Source of the DNA: Clostridia bacterium
GTDB taxonomy: Bacteria; Bacillota; Clostridia; Oscillospirales; CAG-272
Direction of reading: 5' to 3'
NCBI GenBank assembly: GCA_017625935.1
Contig: JAGALA010000044.1
Coordinates: forward strand, 1 to 53,827
DNA: 53,827 bases
A program made the position numbers and the translations under genes. Position 1 is the first letter of the stretch, and each line of letters starts with the position of its first letter. The notes beneath the pieces were generated by a model, which saw only the letters and a program-made list of their open reading frames with translations, had not been told where the DNA came from and did not search any database. Shown one piece after another: positions 1 to 8,492 of this stretch.

Positions 1-65
1 AAATCCTTGAAAACCCGATTTTTACCCCAATGTCATCTATTTGTATTCAACCTGATTTTTGAGAC

Positions 66-101
66 AAAAAAAGCCCAGAACCCTTGTGGGCTCTGGGTTT
101 G
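66..101 (-). terminator. Rho-independent terminator of tRNA-Gln
   Basis: Read on the reverse strand, an imperfect GC-rich stem (AACCCAGAGCCC against GGGTTCTGGGCT, loop ACAAG) is followed by a T-run. It lies about 30 nt past the encoded CCA of the tRNA gene. Bases 1-65 hold nothing I can identify. Confidence 0.75.
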
Positions 102-132
102 CGGTGACGTCATCTATTTCGGTCACCAATCA

Positions 133-206
133 TGGCTGGGGATCTAGGATTCGAACCCAGACATACAGAGTCAGAGTCTGCTGTGCTACCTTTACACAAA
201 TCCCCA
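133..206 (-). tRNA. tRNA-Gln (anticodon CUG)
   Basis: The reverse strand folds as a complete cloverleaf. The 7-bp acceptor stem is TGGGGAT/ATCCCCA, with a D arm GTGT/GCAC and an anticodon stem GCAGA/TCTGT around the loop CTCTGAC. The T arm carries TTCGAAT. The 3' end GCCA is encoded. The loop places CTG at positions 34-36, which reads the glutamine codon CAG. The gene has its own promoter and terminator and appears to stand alone. Confidence 0.93.
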
Positions 207-216
207 ATGCATTGTT

Positions 217-245
217 ATTATACTCTTAAAAATATCAATTGTCAA
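217..245 (-). promoter_or_regulatory. Sigma-A promoter of tRNA-Gln
   Basis: On the reverse strand, TTGACA and TATAAT are separated by 17 nt and lie about 10 nt upstream of the mature tRNA 5' end. Both boxes are perfect, as expected for a strong stable-RNA promoter. The rest of 207-442 is AT-rich spacer plus the lyase promoter. Confidence 0.85.
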
Positions 246-370
246 GTATAATTTTAACAAAATCAAAGTTTTTTTGAAGGAATCACTTCGCTTATTATTT
301 TCAAAAAATGCTTTATTGGTCGCAAGGCGGAAAAATACGTTAAAAAATCTGTTTTATTTCCTTATTATTA

Positions 371-399
371 TTGAAAAGCGGCGGGGTTTGTGTTATCAT
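371..399 (+). promoter_or_regulatory. Promoter of the heparinase-like gene
   Basis: TTGAAA, a 17-nt spacer and TATCAT end about 44 nt upstream of the chosen ATG. The TTG at 371, which would otherwise look like a start codon of a longer frame, is this -35 box. Confidence 0.6.
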
Positions 400-442
400 T
401 GAATTATCGGGTAAAAAGATATTATGCCCTAAGGAGAGAACT

Positions 443-2146
443 ATGTTTGATATTGTAAAAGACCCTAAAATTTGGGAAAGAGTAAGAAATGACGAGGCGT
501 TTGCGCGCCACAGAGAGGAAATCAAGAAGGACTACGAAAATTCGTTTAAGAGACGTCCGCGTGCGCGAGATGCTTGGGACGTGCTTGAATTTCCCAACAC
601 AAGGGGACAGGGCTCGGACACCTTCCGTCAGCTTCAGTCGAGTGCGCTTTTGTCGCTCATTTATCCCGACAACGAGGAATACTACCGCTCGCTCGTTGAA
701 ACCGTTTGGGAAATTTGTAACGAATACACCTGGGCGCCGCTTGGCCACTACAATGACTACTATAACAGAACTCCAAAGGATTTCGACCCCGGTCTTATCG
801 ATATTTTCGCCGCTTCTCTTGCCTTTTCAATGGCTGAGGTGAAATATATTTTCAAGGACCGCTTCCCTAAGCTGCTTAACGACAGAATTTCATATGAAAT
901 CAGACGTCACACAATTGAGCCGTTTAAGACAAGAAAATTCTTCTGGGAGACGCACAACAACAACTGGACTGCCGTTTGCGCAGGCGCGGTTGGCGGTGCT
1001 ATTATGTACGAGGACCCCGAGGAATTCAAGCGTCAGCTCCCTCGCTTAGAGGCAGCTATGCAATGCTACCTTGACAGCTACGACGAGGATGGAATGTGCG
1101 TTGAGGGCACGGCATACTGGGGCTTCGGCTTTGGATTTTTTGCCGTTTACGCGACACTTCTGCGCGAATTTTCAAACGGAGAGTACGATTGGCTAAAAAA
1201 TCCCAAGGTTAAGGCAATTGCGCAGTTTATGCAAAAAATGCACCTTCAGCCTAACGTGCTTGCTAACTTCAGCGACGTTAACGCAAGGGAGGGCTACTGG
1301 GTTGGTCTTCCTCATATGATGAAGAATTTTTACGGCGACGATATTGACAAGCTCCCACTTGAGCAAGCAACGATAGTTGCATACTGCCACTGGGCATTTG
1401 CGGTGCGCTCAACGGTATATTATAACCCCGACTACGTTTCTAATGAGCTGCCCGATTGCGAATACTACGCAAACGAGTCAAGCTTCTTTACCAAGCGCAC
1501 AAAAGACTACGGCTTTATTTTGAAGGGCGGCAACCAATGGGAAAGCCACAACCACCAGGACGTTGGCTCATTTATTCTTGCGCGCCACAACAAGCAAATT
1601 TTCTGTGACTTCGGTTACATAGGTCCGGGTAACTGGCCCGGCTACTTCGGCAAGGAAAGAAACACGTACTTCCAGCCGTCCTCGTTCTCACACAACGTGC
1701 CTTACTTCAACGGTAAGGGTCAAGGCGGTGCTTGGGAGGGCAAGGCAAGAGCCGTTTATAACAAGGACACAAAAGAGCTTTATATGGATTTCACCCACGG
1801 CTACGATGTGGAAAACGTACACACCACATTAAAAAAGGCGGAGCGCCGCTTCAAGATGGAGGATGACTCCATTAAAATCCACGATTCCTACGAATTTTCC
1901 GAGAAAGCGACAATCACCGAAAGATTTGTTTCAAGAATCAAGCCGCGCATTGAGGGCAACATTGCATACATTGAGGACGTGCGCGTAATTTGCGAGTGCG
2001 ATGCAACCTTGAACGTGGTTGAGCAGCCGTTTGTTGACTTCTTGCCCGACGAAAACGGCAACCACAACAAGATTTGCTATCTCCTTGACTACACCTTGAA
2101 CGGCGACAATACCGAATTTAAGGCAACGATTGATTTTAAGGGTTAA
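443..2146 (+). CDS. Heparinase II/III-family polysaccharide lyase-like protein
   Basis: This 567-residue protein probably eliminates uronic-acid polysaccharide or glycosaminoglycan chains. The substrate cannot be read from sequence. The N-terminal two thirds is alpha-rich and Trp/Tyr-rich and carries WETHNNNW and GTAYWGFGFGF, as in the alpha/alpha toroid of this fold. The C-terminal part carries GGNQWESHNHQDVGSF, the His/Asn motif seen in the heparinase II/III beta-sandwich domain. I chose ATG 443 because AAGGAG lies 7 nt upstream, and the longer frame would start inside the promoter. No signal peptide is visible, so it may act inside the cell on imported oligosaccharides. It is monocistronic, closed by the hairpin at 2219. 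Family confidence is high; substrate is unknown. Confidence 0.82.
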   Translation: MFDIVKDPKIWERVRNDEAFARHREEIKKDYENSFKRRPRARDAWDVLEFPNTRGQGSDTFRQLQSSALLSLIYPDNEEYYRSLVETVWEICNEYTWAPLGHYNDYYNRTPKDFDPGLIDIFAASLAFSMAEVKYIFKDRFPKLLNDRISYEIRRHTIEPFKTRKFFWETHNNNWTAVCAGAVGGAIMYEDPEEFKRQLPRLEAAMQCYLDSYDEDGMCVEGTAYWGFGFGFFAVYATLLREFSNGEYDWLKNPKVKAIAQFMQKMHLQPNVLANFSDVNAREGYWVGLPHMMKNFYGDDIDKLPLEQATIVAYCHWAFAVRSTVYYNPDYVSNELPDCEYYANESSFFTKRTKDYGFILKGGNQWESHNHQDVGSFILARHNKQIFCDFGYIGPGNWPGYFGKERNTYFQPSSFSHNVPYFNGKGQGGAWEGKARAVYNKDTKELYMDFTHGYDVENVHTTLKKAERRFKMEDDSIKIHDSYEFSEKATITERFVSRIKPRIEGNIAYIEDVRVICECDATLNVVEQPFVDFLPDENGNHNKICYLLDYTLNGDNTEFKATIDFKG

Positions 2147-2154
2147 AAATAACG

Positions 2155-2208
2155 GGGCGTTGAGGACGTCGCTATTCGGGATGTCGAGGACGCCATCCCC
2201 TACAATCT
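2155..2208. repeat. Two-unit GTCGAGGACG palindromic repeat
   Basis: Two imperfect units share the core GTTGAGGACGTC or GTCGAGGACGCC and end in CCCCTACAAT. Read in reverse the element begins GTAGGGGATGG and closes with a matching arm, like a REP with a GTAG head. Related copies lie at 53411 and 53759, with a decayed one at 40292. Confidence 0.75.
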
Positions 2209-2218
2209 TATAAATATA

Positions 2219-2247
2219 AAAATCCGACCGTGTGGTCGGATTTTTTG
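2219..2247. terminator. Bidirectional terminator
   Basis: AATCCGACC and GGTCGGATT form a 9-bp stem with a GTGT loop. T-runs follow on both strands. It closes the lyase gene at 443 and the converging LarA-like gene at 2306. Confidence 0.85.
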
Positions 2248-2305
2248 TATTTTGGGTTACCCTGTGTCTGTTTTTCAGGGTTATGCCTTAATGTGTCGGT
2301 CCTCT

Positions 2306-4123
2306 TTATTTTTGCACAATTACAGACACTCCATCGGGTATAGCAACAATTTTCGGTGATTTTGTGCCGAGAATTTTCTTTGCCTTTTCTATTGCCTCGC
2401 CGAGATTTTTTGCGGGGGTCATATGCATTTTTTCTATAACCTCGGGCTCCATATCGGAAACGTAAACAACGTTTGCGCGAAGAAGCACGCGGAGAAGAAT
2501 TTGCGTTTGCCATTGGTCGGGCACGGTTTCTTCCCTTCCCCGACTCAAAAATTCATTCATTGTTTTATTAATGTCAGCTTCGTCGGCAAGCTGATGATAG
2601 AAATGGTCACCGCCGATGCCGTCATTTGACTTGGCAAGCATTATTATAACGCCGCCCTGTTTTACGGTTGCTTCAGCCGCGGTCATTCCCTTTACGGCTT
2701 GATATACGTTTTGGTCAAGCGGATAGCCGCCGTTTGTTGTAATTACTATATCTGCATCTATCGCCTGTGCGCCACAGAGTGAGGAAAGAAAGTCCGTTCC
2801 CTTCTTGTGCGCCGCTTCAAAATCACCCGCTACTGCGTAGATAACCTCTTTTTTGGAATTCAATACCACATTTACTATGTAAGCAAGCTTGGCTTCCCTC
2901 GCCGCCCAAATCATATCCTCGTGAATGGGGTTGCCGTTAAGCACGCCTGTTCTCGCCTTTTCGTGTGCGATAAACTCGGAGCAATGGTTGGCAAGCACGG
3001 TTTTTCTTGCACACACTCCCGGCAAAACGCTCTTTCTGCCGCCGCTATAGCCTGCAAAGAAGTGCGGCTCGATAAAGCCCTCGGCAACCAAAAGGTCGGC
3101 ATCCTTGGCTATCTTGTTGATTTCGCATCTTCCGCCCGACGGCAAAACGCCGATATCAACGAGATTTTCCCTCTCGTCACAATCGTGAACGTAAATTTCC
3201 TCGTTATCAACTATTTCGTCACCGAATTTCGCCCTTAATTCATCCTTGGTTGTACCGCGGTGGCAGCCTGTTGCTATCAAAATTGTAATTTTGGCATCGG
3301 GTGCGCCCTCTCTGATTTCCTTCAGCATCGGCGGAATAATATATTTACTTGGCACGGGGCGCGTGTGGTCGCTTGCGATAATAACGACGTTTTTCTTGCC
3401 CACGGCAAGCTCGGCAAGCGTTTTTGTGCCTGTCGGATTTTTCATAGCCTCCAAAACGAGCTCCGCCTCGGTACCGCTCGGGCTATATTTATTTATTGAG
3501 GAGTCCAAGACCCCTACAAGCTCATTTTCGTCAAACGAATATTCAATTTCCTCTTTTCCGTACGGAAACAAAACCTTTTTCACCCTGTTGCTCCTTTGTT
3601 TTTTCGTTATTTTAAGGTAAATTACAACTATCACGGGCACTAAAATCAGCTGCGATATAATTCCCGGCACGGCATCGACAAAGCCGCCGACGAAAAACGC
3701 ACCGAGTGTAAATGCTTTTCCCTTTGTCGCAAGCAAAAGCCATTTTGCAATGCCCCACGCCATTCTGCCCGCAAGCATTGAGGAAACAAGCGACACCATA
3801 AGATACCAAAGCTTATGCTCCTTTTTGCGCGAATATAAGAAGCCTATAACAAAGCCGTAGGTTGCAAGCTCAACCGCCATCCAAACCGCATTTGGGTAGG
3901 GCGGCGGCATGCCGAAAATAAGTGAGCGCAAAAACGGCAGACAAAAGCCGACAACGCCGCCGTAGCCGTAGCCGCAGATAAGACCGCAAAGCATAACGGG
4001 TAAATGCATTGGCAAAAGCGTGTCCCCTATCTCCTTCAGCTGTCCTGTAAGCAGCGGCAAAACCATTCCAAGCGATAAAAACACCGCCGCCAAGACTAAG
4101 CGCTTTAATCTATCCCTCTCCAT
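2306..4123 (-). CDS. larA: ECF-type S-component domain joined to LarA (Ni-pincer lactate racemase family)
   Basis: The open frame encodes 605 residues. Residues 1-180 are a multi-TM protein resembling ECF transporter S components (LPMHLPVMLCG, GMPPPYPNAVWM). Residues 181-605 are a complete LarA homologue. Counted from V181 as position 1, it has D72, R75, H108, H174, K184, H200, Q295 and K298, exactly the substrate- and cofactor-binding positions known in Lactobacillus plantarum LarA. K184 carries the nickel pincer in that enzyme. At the junction, AAAGGAG stands 7 nt before the GTG of codon 181, so LarA can probably also start alone at 3583 (425 aa, family length about 424). It should interconvert enantiomers of lactate or a related 2-hydroxyacid. 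larB, larC and larE are not in the window. Confidence 0.85.
   Translation of the reverse strand: MERDRLKRLVLAAVFLSLGMVLPLLTGQLKEIGDTLLPMHLPVMLCGLICGYGYGGVVGFCLPFLRSLIFGMPPPYPNAVWMAVELATYGFVIGFLYSRKKEHKLWYLMVSLVSSMLAGRMAWGIAKWLLLATKGKAFTLGAFFVGGFVDAVPGIISQLILVPVIVVIYLKITKKQRSNRVKKVLFPYGKEEIEYSFDENELVGVLDSSINKYSPSGTEAELVLEAMKNPTGTKTLAELAVGKKNVVIIASDHTRPVPSKYIIPPMLKEIREGAPDAKITILIATGCHRGTTKDELRAKFGDEIVDNEEIYVHDCDERENLVDIGVLPSGGRCEINKIAKDADLLVAEGFIEPHFFAGYSGGRKSVLPGVCARKTVLANHCSEFIAHEKARTGVLNGNPIHEDMIWAAREAKLAYIVNVVLNSKKEVIYAVAGDFEAAHKKGTDFLSSLCGAQAIDADIVITTNGGYPLDQNVYQAVKGMTAAEATVKQGGVIIMLAKSNDGIGGDHFYHQLADEADINKTMNEFLSRGREETVPDQWQTQILLRVLLRANVVYVSDMEPEVIEKMHMTPAKNLGEAIEKAKKILGTKSPKIVAIPDGVSVIVQK
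3581..3597 (-). promoter_or_regulatory. Internal ribosome binding site and GTG start of larA
   Basis: Reverse-strand AAAGGAG, seven bases, then GTGAAAAAGG. This start gives a LarA whose catalytic residues fall on canonical numbers, which makes it the ancestral start. No stop codon separates it from the upstream membrane domain. Confidence 0.75.
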
Positions 4124-4149
4124 TTTGCACTCCCCTTTCTTTTTTTATC

Positions 4150-4178
4150 ATTATAGCACAGTAAGGAGCGCTATGCAA
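4150..4178 (-). promoter_or_regulatory. Promoter of the S-component/larA frame
   Basis: Reverse-strand TTGCAT and TATAAT with a 17-nt spacer, just upstream of the GGGGAG ribosome binding site of the 4123 start. Confidence 0.65.
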
Positions 4179-4310
4179 GTACGTTTGCTTCGATTTTTGA
4201 TATCAAAAATGATTAAATTTTTAACGCTACGTTGCCAAAATGTTAATGTTGAGTTGCCAGAATTTTAATATTTTGTTAAATTTGACAATATAAAATATTA
4301 TATCAAGGTA

Positions 4311-4339
4311 TTGACTTTTCGCGCGCATACTATTATAAT
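4311..4339 (+). promoter_or_regulatory. Sigma-A promoter of fakB-fakA
   Basis: TTGACT, 17 nt, TATAAT. The predicted transcription start near 4346 leaves a leader of about 130 nt before fakB. An AT-rich spacer with a second TTGACA (4282) lies upstream, without a well-placed -10 box. Confidence 0.75.
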
Positions 4340-4345
4340 ATACGT

Positions 4346-4477
4346 GTGATTTTGTAATTTTCTGTTTTATTTTGTCGTAGGCTGTACTCAAAATTCACCT
4401 TGAGGGCTTATCAAAAATCACAATTCAGTTACACAGCACACGGCAGTACAAAAAATTAAAAAGAGAGGTTTTTTATT
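4346..4477 (+). other. Possibly structured 5' leader of fakB
   Basis: The leader starts with GTGATTTT, which can pair perfectly with AAAATCAC at 4414-4421 and close a domain of about 76 nt. Inside it, CTCAA and TTGAG can form a second short helix. The leader does not match any riboswitch class I recognise. The ribosome binding site AGAGAGG follows outside the domain. Confidence 0.35.
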
Positions 4478-5407
4478 ATGAAGGATTTTGTTATTTTGGT
4501 TGACTCAACCTGCGACCTCAGTGAGGAAGCAAGAGCCGATATTGGAATGACCGATTATATTCCCGGTCACGCGCATTTCAGCGACGGACGCGATATCGTA
4601 ACCAAGCTTGATTGGAGCGAGATTTCACGCGAGGATTACTACAAAACTCTTTCCAACAAAAAAATTCAGGTTACAACCGCACCGCCCTCACCTGCTGAGT
4701 TTTACGATGTATTTGAAAGGTATGCAAAAGAGGATATCGGTGTTATCTCCATTTCTCTTTCATCTAAAATTTCTTCTACATACAATTTTGCAAAAAATGC
4801 GGCCGAGGATATTGTAAAGAACTATCCAAGCGCAAAAATTTACTGCGTTGACTCATTCCGTATGTCGGGCGCTATCGGCTTGCTTGCATACTATGCGTTT
4901 GCAATGAAGAACGAGGGCAAGAGCTTTGATGAAATTGTCGCTTGGCTTGAGGAAAATAAGATAAGGGTTCACCAAATGGGTCCTATCGACGACCTTATTT
5001 TCGTTGCACGCCGCGGAAGAATTTCAATGGGCAAGGCAATTTTCGGCAGCTTTGCAGGCGTTAAGCCAATGGGCGACTGTAACGCAGACGGCTACACAAC
5101 CGTTCTTACAAAGGCAAAGGGCATTAACAAGGCTTTTGATATAACGGTTAAATACATTAGCGAAACAGCAACTGATATTGAAAATCAAATTTTGTTCATC
5201 GCGCACTCAAACAGAGAGCAATATGCCGAAAATCTTAAGGAAAAGCTCCTTGCGCTAAATCCTAAAAAGATTTATATAACAGACGTTTATTCTGCCTGCG
5301 GCGGTAACATCGGCCCGGGTATGATTGGCGTTTACTATCTTGGCGAGCCGATCTCAAGTGACCTTTCACGCGAAAAAGAGGTTATTGCCAAAATTACCGG
5401 AAAATAA
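4478..5407 (+). CDS. fakB: DegV-family fatty acid-binding protein (FakB)
   Basis: This 309-residue cytoplasmic protein should bind one free fatty acid and present its carboxylate to FakA for phosphorylation to acyl-phosphate. The result feeds exogenous or recycled fatty acids into phospholipid synthesis. The sequence has the DegV opening DSTCDLSEE, the conserved TAPPSPAEF segment and the ligand-cavity motif SISLSSKISSTYN. The later RRGRISMGKA is also typical. Length is slightly above the usual 280-290. Next comes fakA, 20 nt downstream, in the classic order. Which chain it prefers cannot be told. Confidence 0.9.
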   Translation: MKDFVILVDSTCDLSEEARADIGMTDYIPGHAHFSDGRDIVTKLDWSEISREDYYKTLSNKKIQVTTAPPSPAEFYDVFERYAKEDIGVISISLSSKISSTYNFAKNAAEDIVKNYPSAKIYCVDSFRMSGAIGLLAYYAFAMKNEGKSFDEIVAWLEENKIRVHQMGPIDDLIFVARRGRISMGKAIFGSFAGVKPMGDCNADGYTTVLTKAKGINKAFDITVKYISETATDIENQILFIAHSNREQYAENLKEKLLALNPKKIYITDVYSACGGNIGPGMIGVYYLGEPISSDLSREKEVIAKITGK

Positions 5408-5427
5408 TTTAAGATAGGATTATTTAT

Positions 5428-7086
5428 ATGACTTATACAATAAACGGAAAGAGCTTCCGCGGAATGCTTGACTACGGAATTATTAACCTTCTCAACAACC
5501 GCGATGAGGTTAATGCTCTCAATGTTTTCCCTGTGCCTGACGGTGACACAGGAACCAATATGGTTCTCACCCTTAAAAACGGCTTTGCCGCTATGGAGGA
5601 TGGAAGCAAGCTATCCGAAAACGCAAAAAAATTTGCGCAGGCAATTGTTTACGGTGCAAGAGGAAACTCGGGCGTTATTCTTTCGCAATTCTTTAAGGGC
5701 TTTGCGGAATGCTTTTGCGCACTTGACGAGGCAGATGCGTTTGCGTTTTGCATCGCGCTTAAAAAGGGTGTAAAATGTGCATACGGCGCGGTTTCAAATC
5801 CTGCCGAGGGCACAATACTCACCGTTATGCGTGAGTCCTGTGAATATACAACGAAAAAGATTTCAAAGGGCAAAATCGAAACGATTGACGAGATTTTTGA
5901 GTCTCTTTTGAAGAAAGCGAAAAGCTCGCTTGAAAAAACTCCCGAGCTTTTGCCTATTCTTAAATCGGCAGGCGTTGTTGACTCGGGCGGTGCAGGACTT
6001 GTTTATATTTTCGAGGGCATACAAAAATACTTAAACGGCGAAAAGCTTGAATTAAGAGTCAGCTCGGGTGATGCTCCACAGGCTCAGCTCATTGACTACT
6101 CACTTTATAACGAGGAATCGGTTTTCGATTTCGGCTACTGCACGGAGCTTTTGCTTCAGATTCTGAAGGGAAAGAAGCGCTTCAGCTACCAAAGCTTTGT
6201 TGAAAAGCTTTCGGATCTCGGTGATTCCATAGTTACCTCATTTAACGACGGTAAGGTGAAAATTCATATTCACACAAAGGAGCCCGAGGAGGTATTCGCT
6301 CTTTGCCATAAATACGGTGAGTTTTTGACCGTTAAGGTTGAAAATATGAGCGTTCAACACAACGAGCTTCAGGAAAATAAGCCGCACACAGGCATCAGCG
6401 TTTATCAAGACGCACCTAAAGGCTCCTTCTCCGTGCTTTGCGTAGCGCACGATAGCTCAATGAAGGATTGCTTTATAAATATGGGCGCAGATATCGTCAT
6501 TTTGGGTGACCGCCTGTGTCCACCGTCTGCCTCGGACTTTGTTGAAGCGTTTGAAAAAGCAACCACAAAGACGATTTTCGTTTTCTCAAACGGCAAAAAT
6601 ACGTATCTTTCGGCGGTTCAAGCATCTAAGCTTTACAGTAAAGCAAGAATTATCGTTATAAATTCAAAATCGGACACGGAGTGCTACTCCTGCCTGCCTA
6701 TGATTGATTTTTCCGAAAACGATCACGATGCGGTTGAGGAAGCAATCAATGAAATTATATCGAATATTCAAACCGTTACGGTTTCCGTATCTGTTAAGGA
6801 ATCCGTTTTTGACGGTCAAGAAATAAAAACAGGCGAGCTTTTTGCATTCACGGGTGAAAAGCTACTCTCTGTCGGCAATCAGCACACGGAGGTTGCCCGC
6901 GAGGCGATTAAAAAGGTAATGGACGAGGGTGAGCGCGACGTTATCACGCTTTTCGTCAGCTCAAGCGTTCCAAGCACCGTGCTTGATGAAATCAGCGAGT
7001 TTATAACCGAGAGCTATCTCTACACCGAGCTTGTTACCGTTGAAACAAACGATGAATTTTACGATATTGTGATTTCATTTGAGTAA
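5428..7086 (+). CDS. fakA: Fatty acid kinase catalytic subunit (FakA, DAK2 domain)
   Basis: FakA (552 aa) transfers phosphate from ATP to the fatty acid held by FakB. The N-terminal DhaL/DAK2-like nucleotide domain (about residues 1-200) contains NVFPVPDGDTGTNM, which supplies the Mg-ATP-binding aspartates. GARGNSGVILSQFF and SAGVVDSGGAGLVYI follow. A middle domain (about 220-310) and a C-terminal DegV-like domain (about 330-552) match the full-length YloV/FakA architecture. The start ATG follows a weak site, AGGATT, so translation may be coupled to fakB. The Fak pair is usually constitutive; nothing here suggests otherwise except the leader at 4346. Confidence 0.92.
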   Translation: MTYTINGKSFRGMLDYGIINLLNNRDEVNALNVFPVPDGDTGTNMVLTLKNGFAAMEDGSKLSENAKKFAQAIVYGARGNSGVILSQFFKGFAECFCALDEADAFAFCIALKKGVKCAYGAVSNPAEGTILTVMRESCEYTTKKISKGKIETIDEIFESLLKKAKSSLEKTPELLPILKSAGVVDSGGAGLVYIFEGIQKYLNGEKLELRVSSGDAPQAQLIDYSLYNEESVFDFGYCTELLLQILKGKKRFSYQSFVEKLSDLGDSIVTSFNDGKVKIHIHTKEPEEVFALCHKYGEFLTVKVENMSVQHNELQENKPHTGISVYQDAPKGSFSVLCVAHDSSMKDCFINMGADIVILGDRLCPPSASDFVEAFEKATTKTIFVFSNGKNTYLSAVQASKLYSKARIIVINSKSDTECYSCLPMIDFSENDHDAVEEAINEIISNIQTVTVSVSVKESVFDGQEIKTGELFAFTGEKLLSVGNQHTEVAREAIKKVMDEGERDVITLFVSSSVPSTVLDEISEFITESYLYTELVTVETNDEFYDIVISFE

Positions 7087-7141
7087 ATTAGACTTAAAGG
7101 CGGCTTGCAAATTGCCGCTTTTGGTTTTAGAGGAGAGAAAA

Positions 7142-8131
7142 ATGTTTGATACACCACTTGGAATAGCATTGTTTGCTCTGCTTGTTCTGCTCGGCACAGC
7201 GACGCTTGGCTTTATTCTATATATGATTTGGTACACGGTTGCGGGGCATATTTTAAGATATGCGGTGCTTACCCGAACCAAAAAGACAAAATGGACGCAC
7301 GGCGCGGGCGCTAAAAACCCCGTTACCGAGATGATATATAAAGAGGGCGAAAAATGGCTTGAGGAAAACAAGCAGTATAAGAAGGATTTACATATAGTAA
7401 ACGACGGGCTCAACCTTTACGGAGAATACTTCGATTTCGGCTTCGACCGCGCAGTAATCTTCGTTTCAGGCAGAACCGAATCGTCAAACTACGGCTACTA
7501 TTTTACGCAGCCATACCGCAGCTGGGGCTTTAACGTGTTTGTTTTTGACCAAAGAGCGCACGGAAAAAGCGACGGAAAATACAACACGCTCGGCTTTGAG
7601 GAGCATAAGGACCTTATAAAATGGGCAGAGCTTTTACATAACGAATTTAACGTAAAAAGCATCGTTTTGCACGGTGTTTGCATCGGCTCCTCGTGCTGCT
7701 TGCAGGCGCTCATCAGCCCTGCCTGCCCCGACTACTTAAACGGTATGATAGCCGACGGAATGTACACGCGCTTTGCTGACAGCTTTAACAATCACCTATC
7801 AAAGAAATTCAAGCAGCCAACCTTCCCAACTATGTACGCTGCGGATTTGTCCTTCAAGCTTGCAACAGGGCACTCTATGAGATATGGCAATATTGACTTT
7901 ATCGACAGGCTAAAAAAGCCCATTCTCTTTATTCACAGCAAGGAGGACCGCTATTCCTTGCCGTATATGGCGGACGCGCTTTGCGCCAAGGTTCCGCACG
8001 AGAACAAAAAAATCGTATGGTTTGAGCAGGGCAAGCACTCACACCTGCGCCCGACGGACTCCGAAAAATACGACGGTGCCGTAAAGGAATTTTTGGTTGA
8101 ATATTTCGACGGCGCGCTTGCCGCTAAATAA
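7142..8131 (+). CDS. Membrane-anchored alpha/beta hydrolase with Cys nucleophile
   Basis: The protein has 329 residues. One N-terminal TM helix (about residues 7-33) leads into an alpha/beta hydrolase fold. The nucleophile elbow reads HGVCIGSS, so a Cys replaces the usual Ser of GxSxG, as known for dienelactone hydrolases. The acid and base are likely the Asp in HSKEDRYSLP and the His in QGKHSHLRP. The preceding VFDQRAHGKSDGK motif is typical of the family. GGAGAG stands 6 nt before ATG 7142; the frame is open upstream into the end of fakA, but that has no start signal. It lies 55 nt after fakA and may share its transcript. Substrate is unknown. Confidence 0.82.
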   Translation: MFDTPLGIALFALLVLLGTATLGFILYMIWYTVAGHILRYAVLTRTKKTKWTHGAGAKNPVTEMIYKEGEKWLEENKQYKKDLHIVNDGLNLYGEYFDFGFDRAVIFVSGRTESSNYGYYFTQPYRSWGFNVFVFDQRAHGKSDGKYNTLGFEEHKDLIKWAELLHNEFNVKSIVLHGVCIGSSCCLQALISPACPDYLNGMIADGMYTRFADSFNNHLSKKFKQPTFPTMYAADLSFKLATGHSMRYGNIDFIDRLKKPILFIHSKEDRYSLPYMADALCAKVPHENKKIVWFEQGKHSHLRPTDSEKYDGAVKEFLVEYFDGALAAK

Positions 8132-8159
8132 ATTTTAATTCAATGAAAGGAGAAACAGC

Positions 8160-8447
8160 ATGAAAAGTAAGTTGGTTTTTATTCGTATTTGTGCAATACT
8201 GATATTGCTTTCGTTTTTCCTGCTCATTTTCTCCGCATTCACCCTTGGCACACATCACTGTCACCACGATGAGCTTTGCGCCATTTGTGATTATTACAGT
8301 GAACAAAGAGGCGGGCTTCTTATTCCCGTTTTGTGCGTATGTGCCACTCTTTTATTATCTATTGCTTTATACCGTTTCCTTAGCGAAAGCGAAGGATTTT
8401 TTGCGGTATTTACACCCGTTAAATTAAAGGTTAAGCTTTCCGATTAA
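8160..8447 (+). CDS. Small two-TM protein with His/Cys motif
   Basis: A 95-residue protein with two predicted TM helices (about 8-30 and 45-72). A short loop between them reads THHCHHDELCAICDYY and offers four His, three Cys and two acidic residues. This is the layout of small membrane proteins that I associate with zinc transporter loci in Clostridia, by pattern only. AGGAG stands 6 nt before the ATG. It precedes the ABC genes at 8567-10466 on the same strand, 119 nt upstream. I infer a metal-related role; it has no family name I can give with certainty. Confidence 0.75.
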   Translation: MKSKLVFIRICAILILLSFFLLIFSAFTLGTHHCHHDELCAICDYYSEQRGGLLIPVLCVCATLLLSIALYRFLSESEGFFAVFTPVKLKVKLSD

Positions 8448-8492
8448 TGCGTAAATATATCACGAGGAGTTTGTTCTTACGTGGTACATTGG

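Noticed and set aside
371..442. Longer start (TTG 371) for the heparinase-like gene
   Set aside because: The TTG is the -35 box of a good promoter, and ATG 443 has a proper ribosome site.
422..748. Reverse-strand frame within the lyase gene
   Set aside because: A shadow of the real gene, with no start signal and no recognisable protein pattern.
2208..2513. Small reverse-strand frame over the larA end
   Set aside because: It overlaps larA in another frame and crosses the terminator; no ribosome site.
4380..4477. T-box or known riboswitch before fakB
   Set aside because: No T-box sequence, specifier loop or terminator is present.
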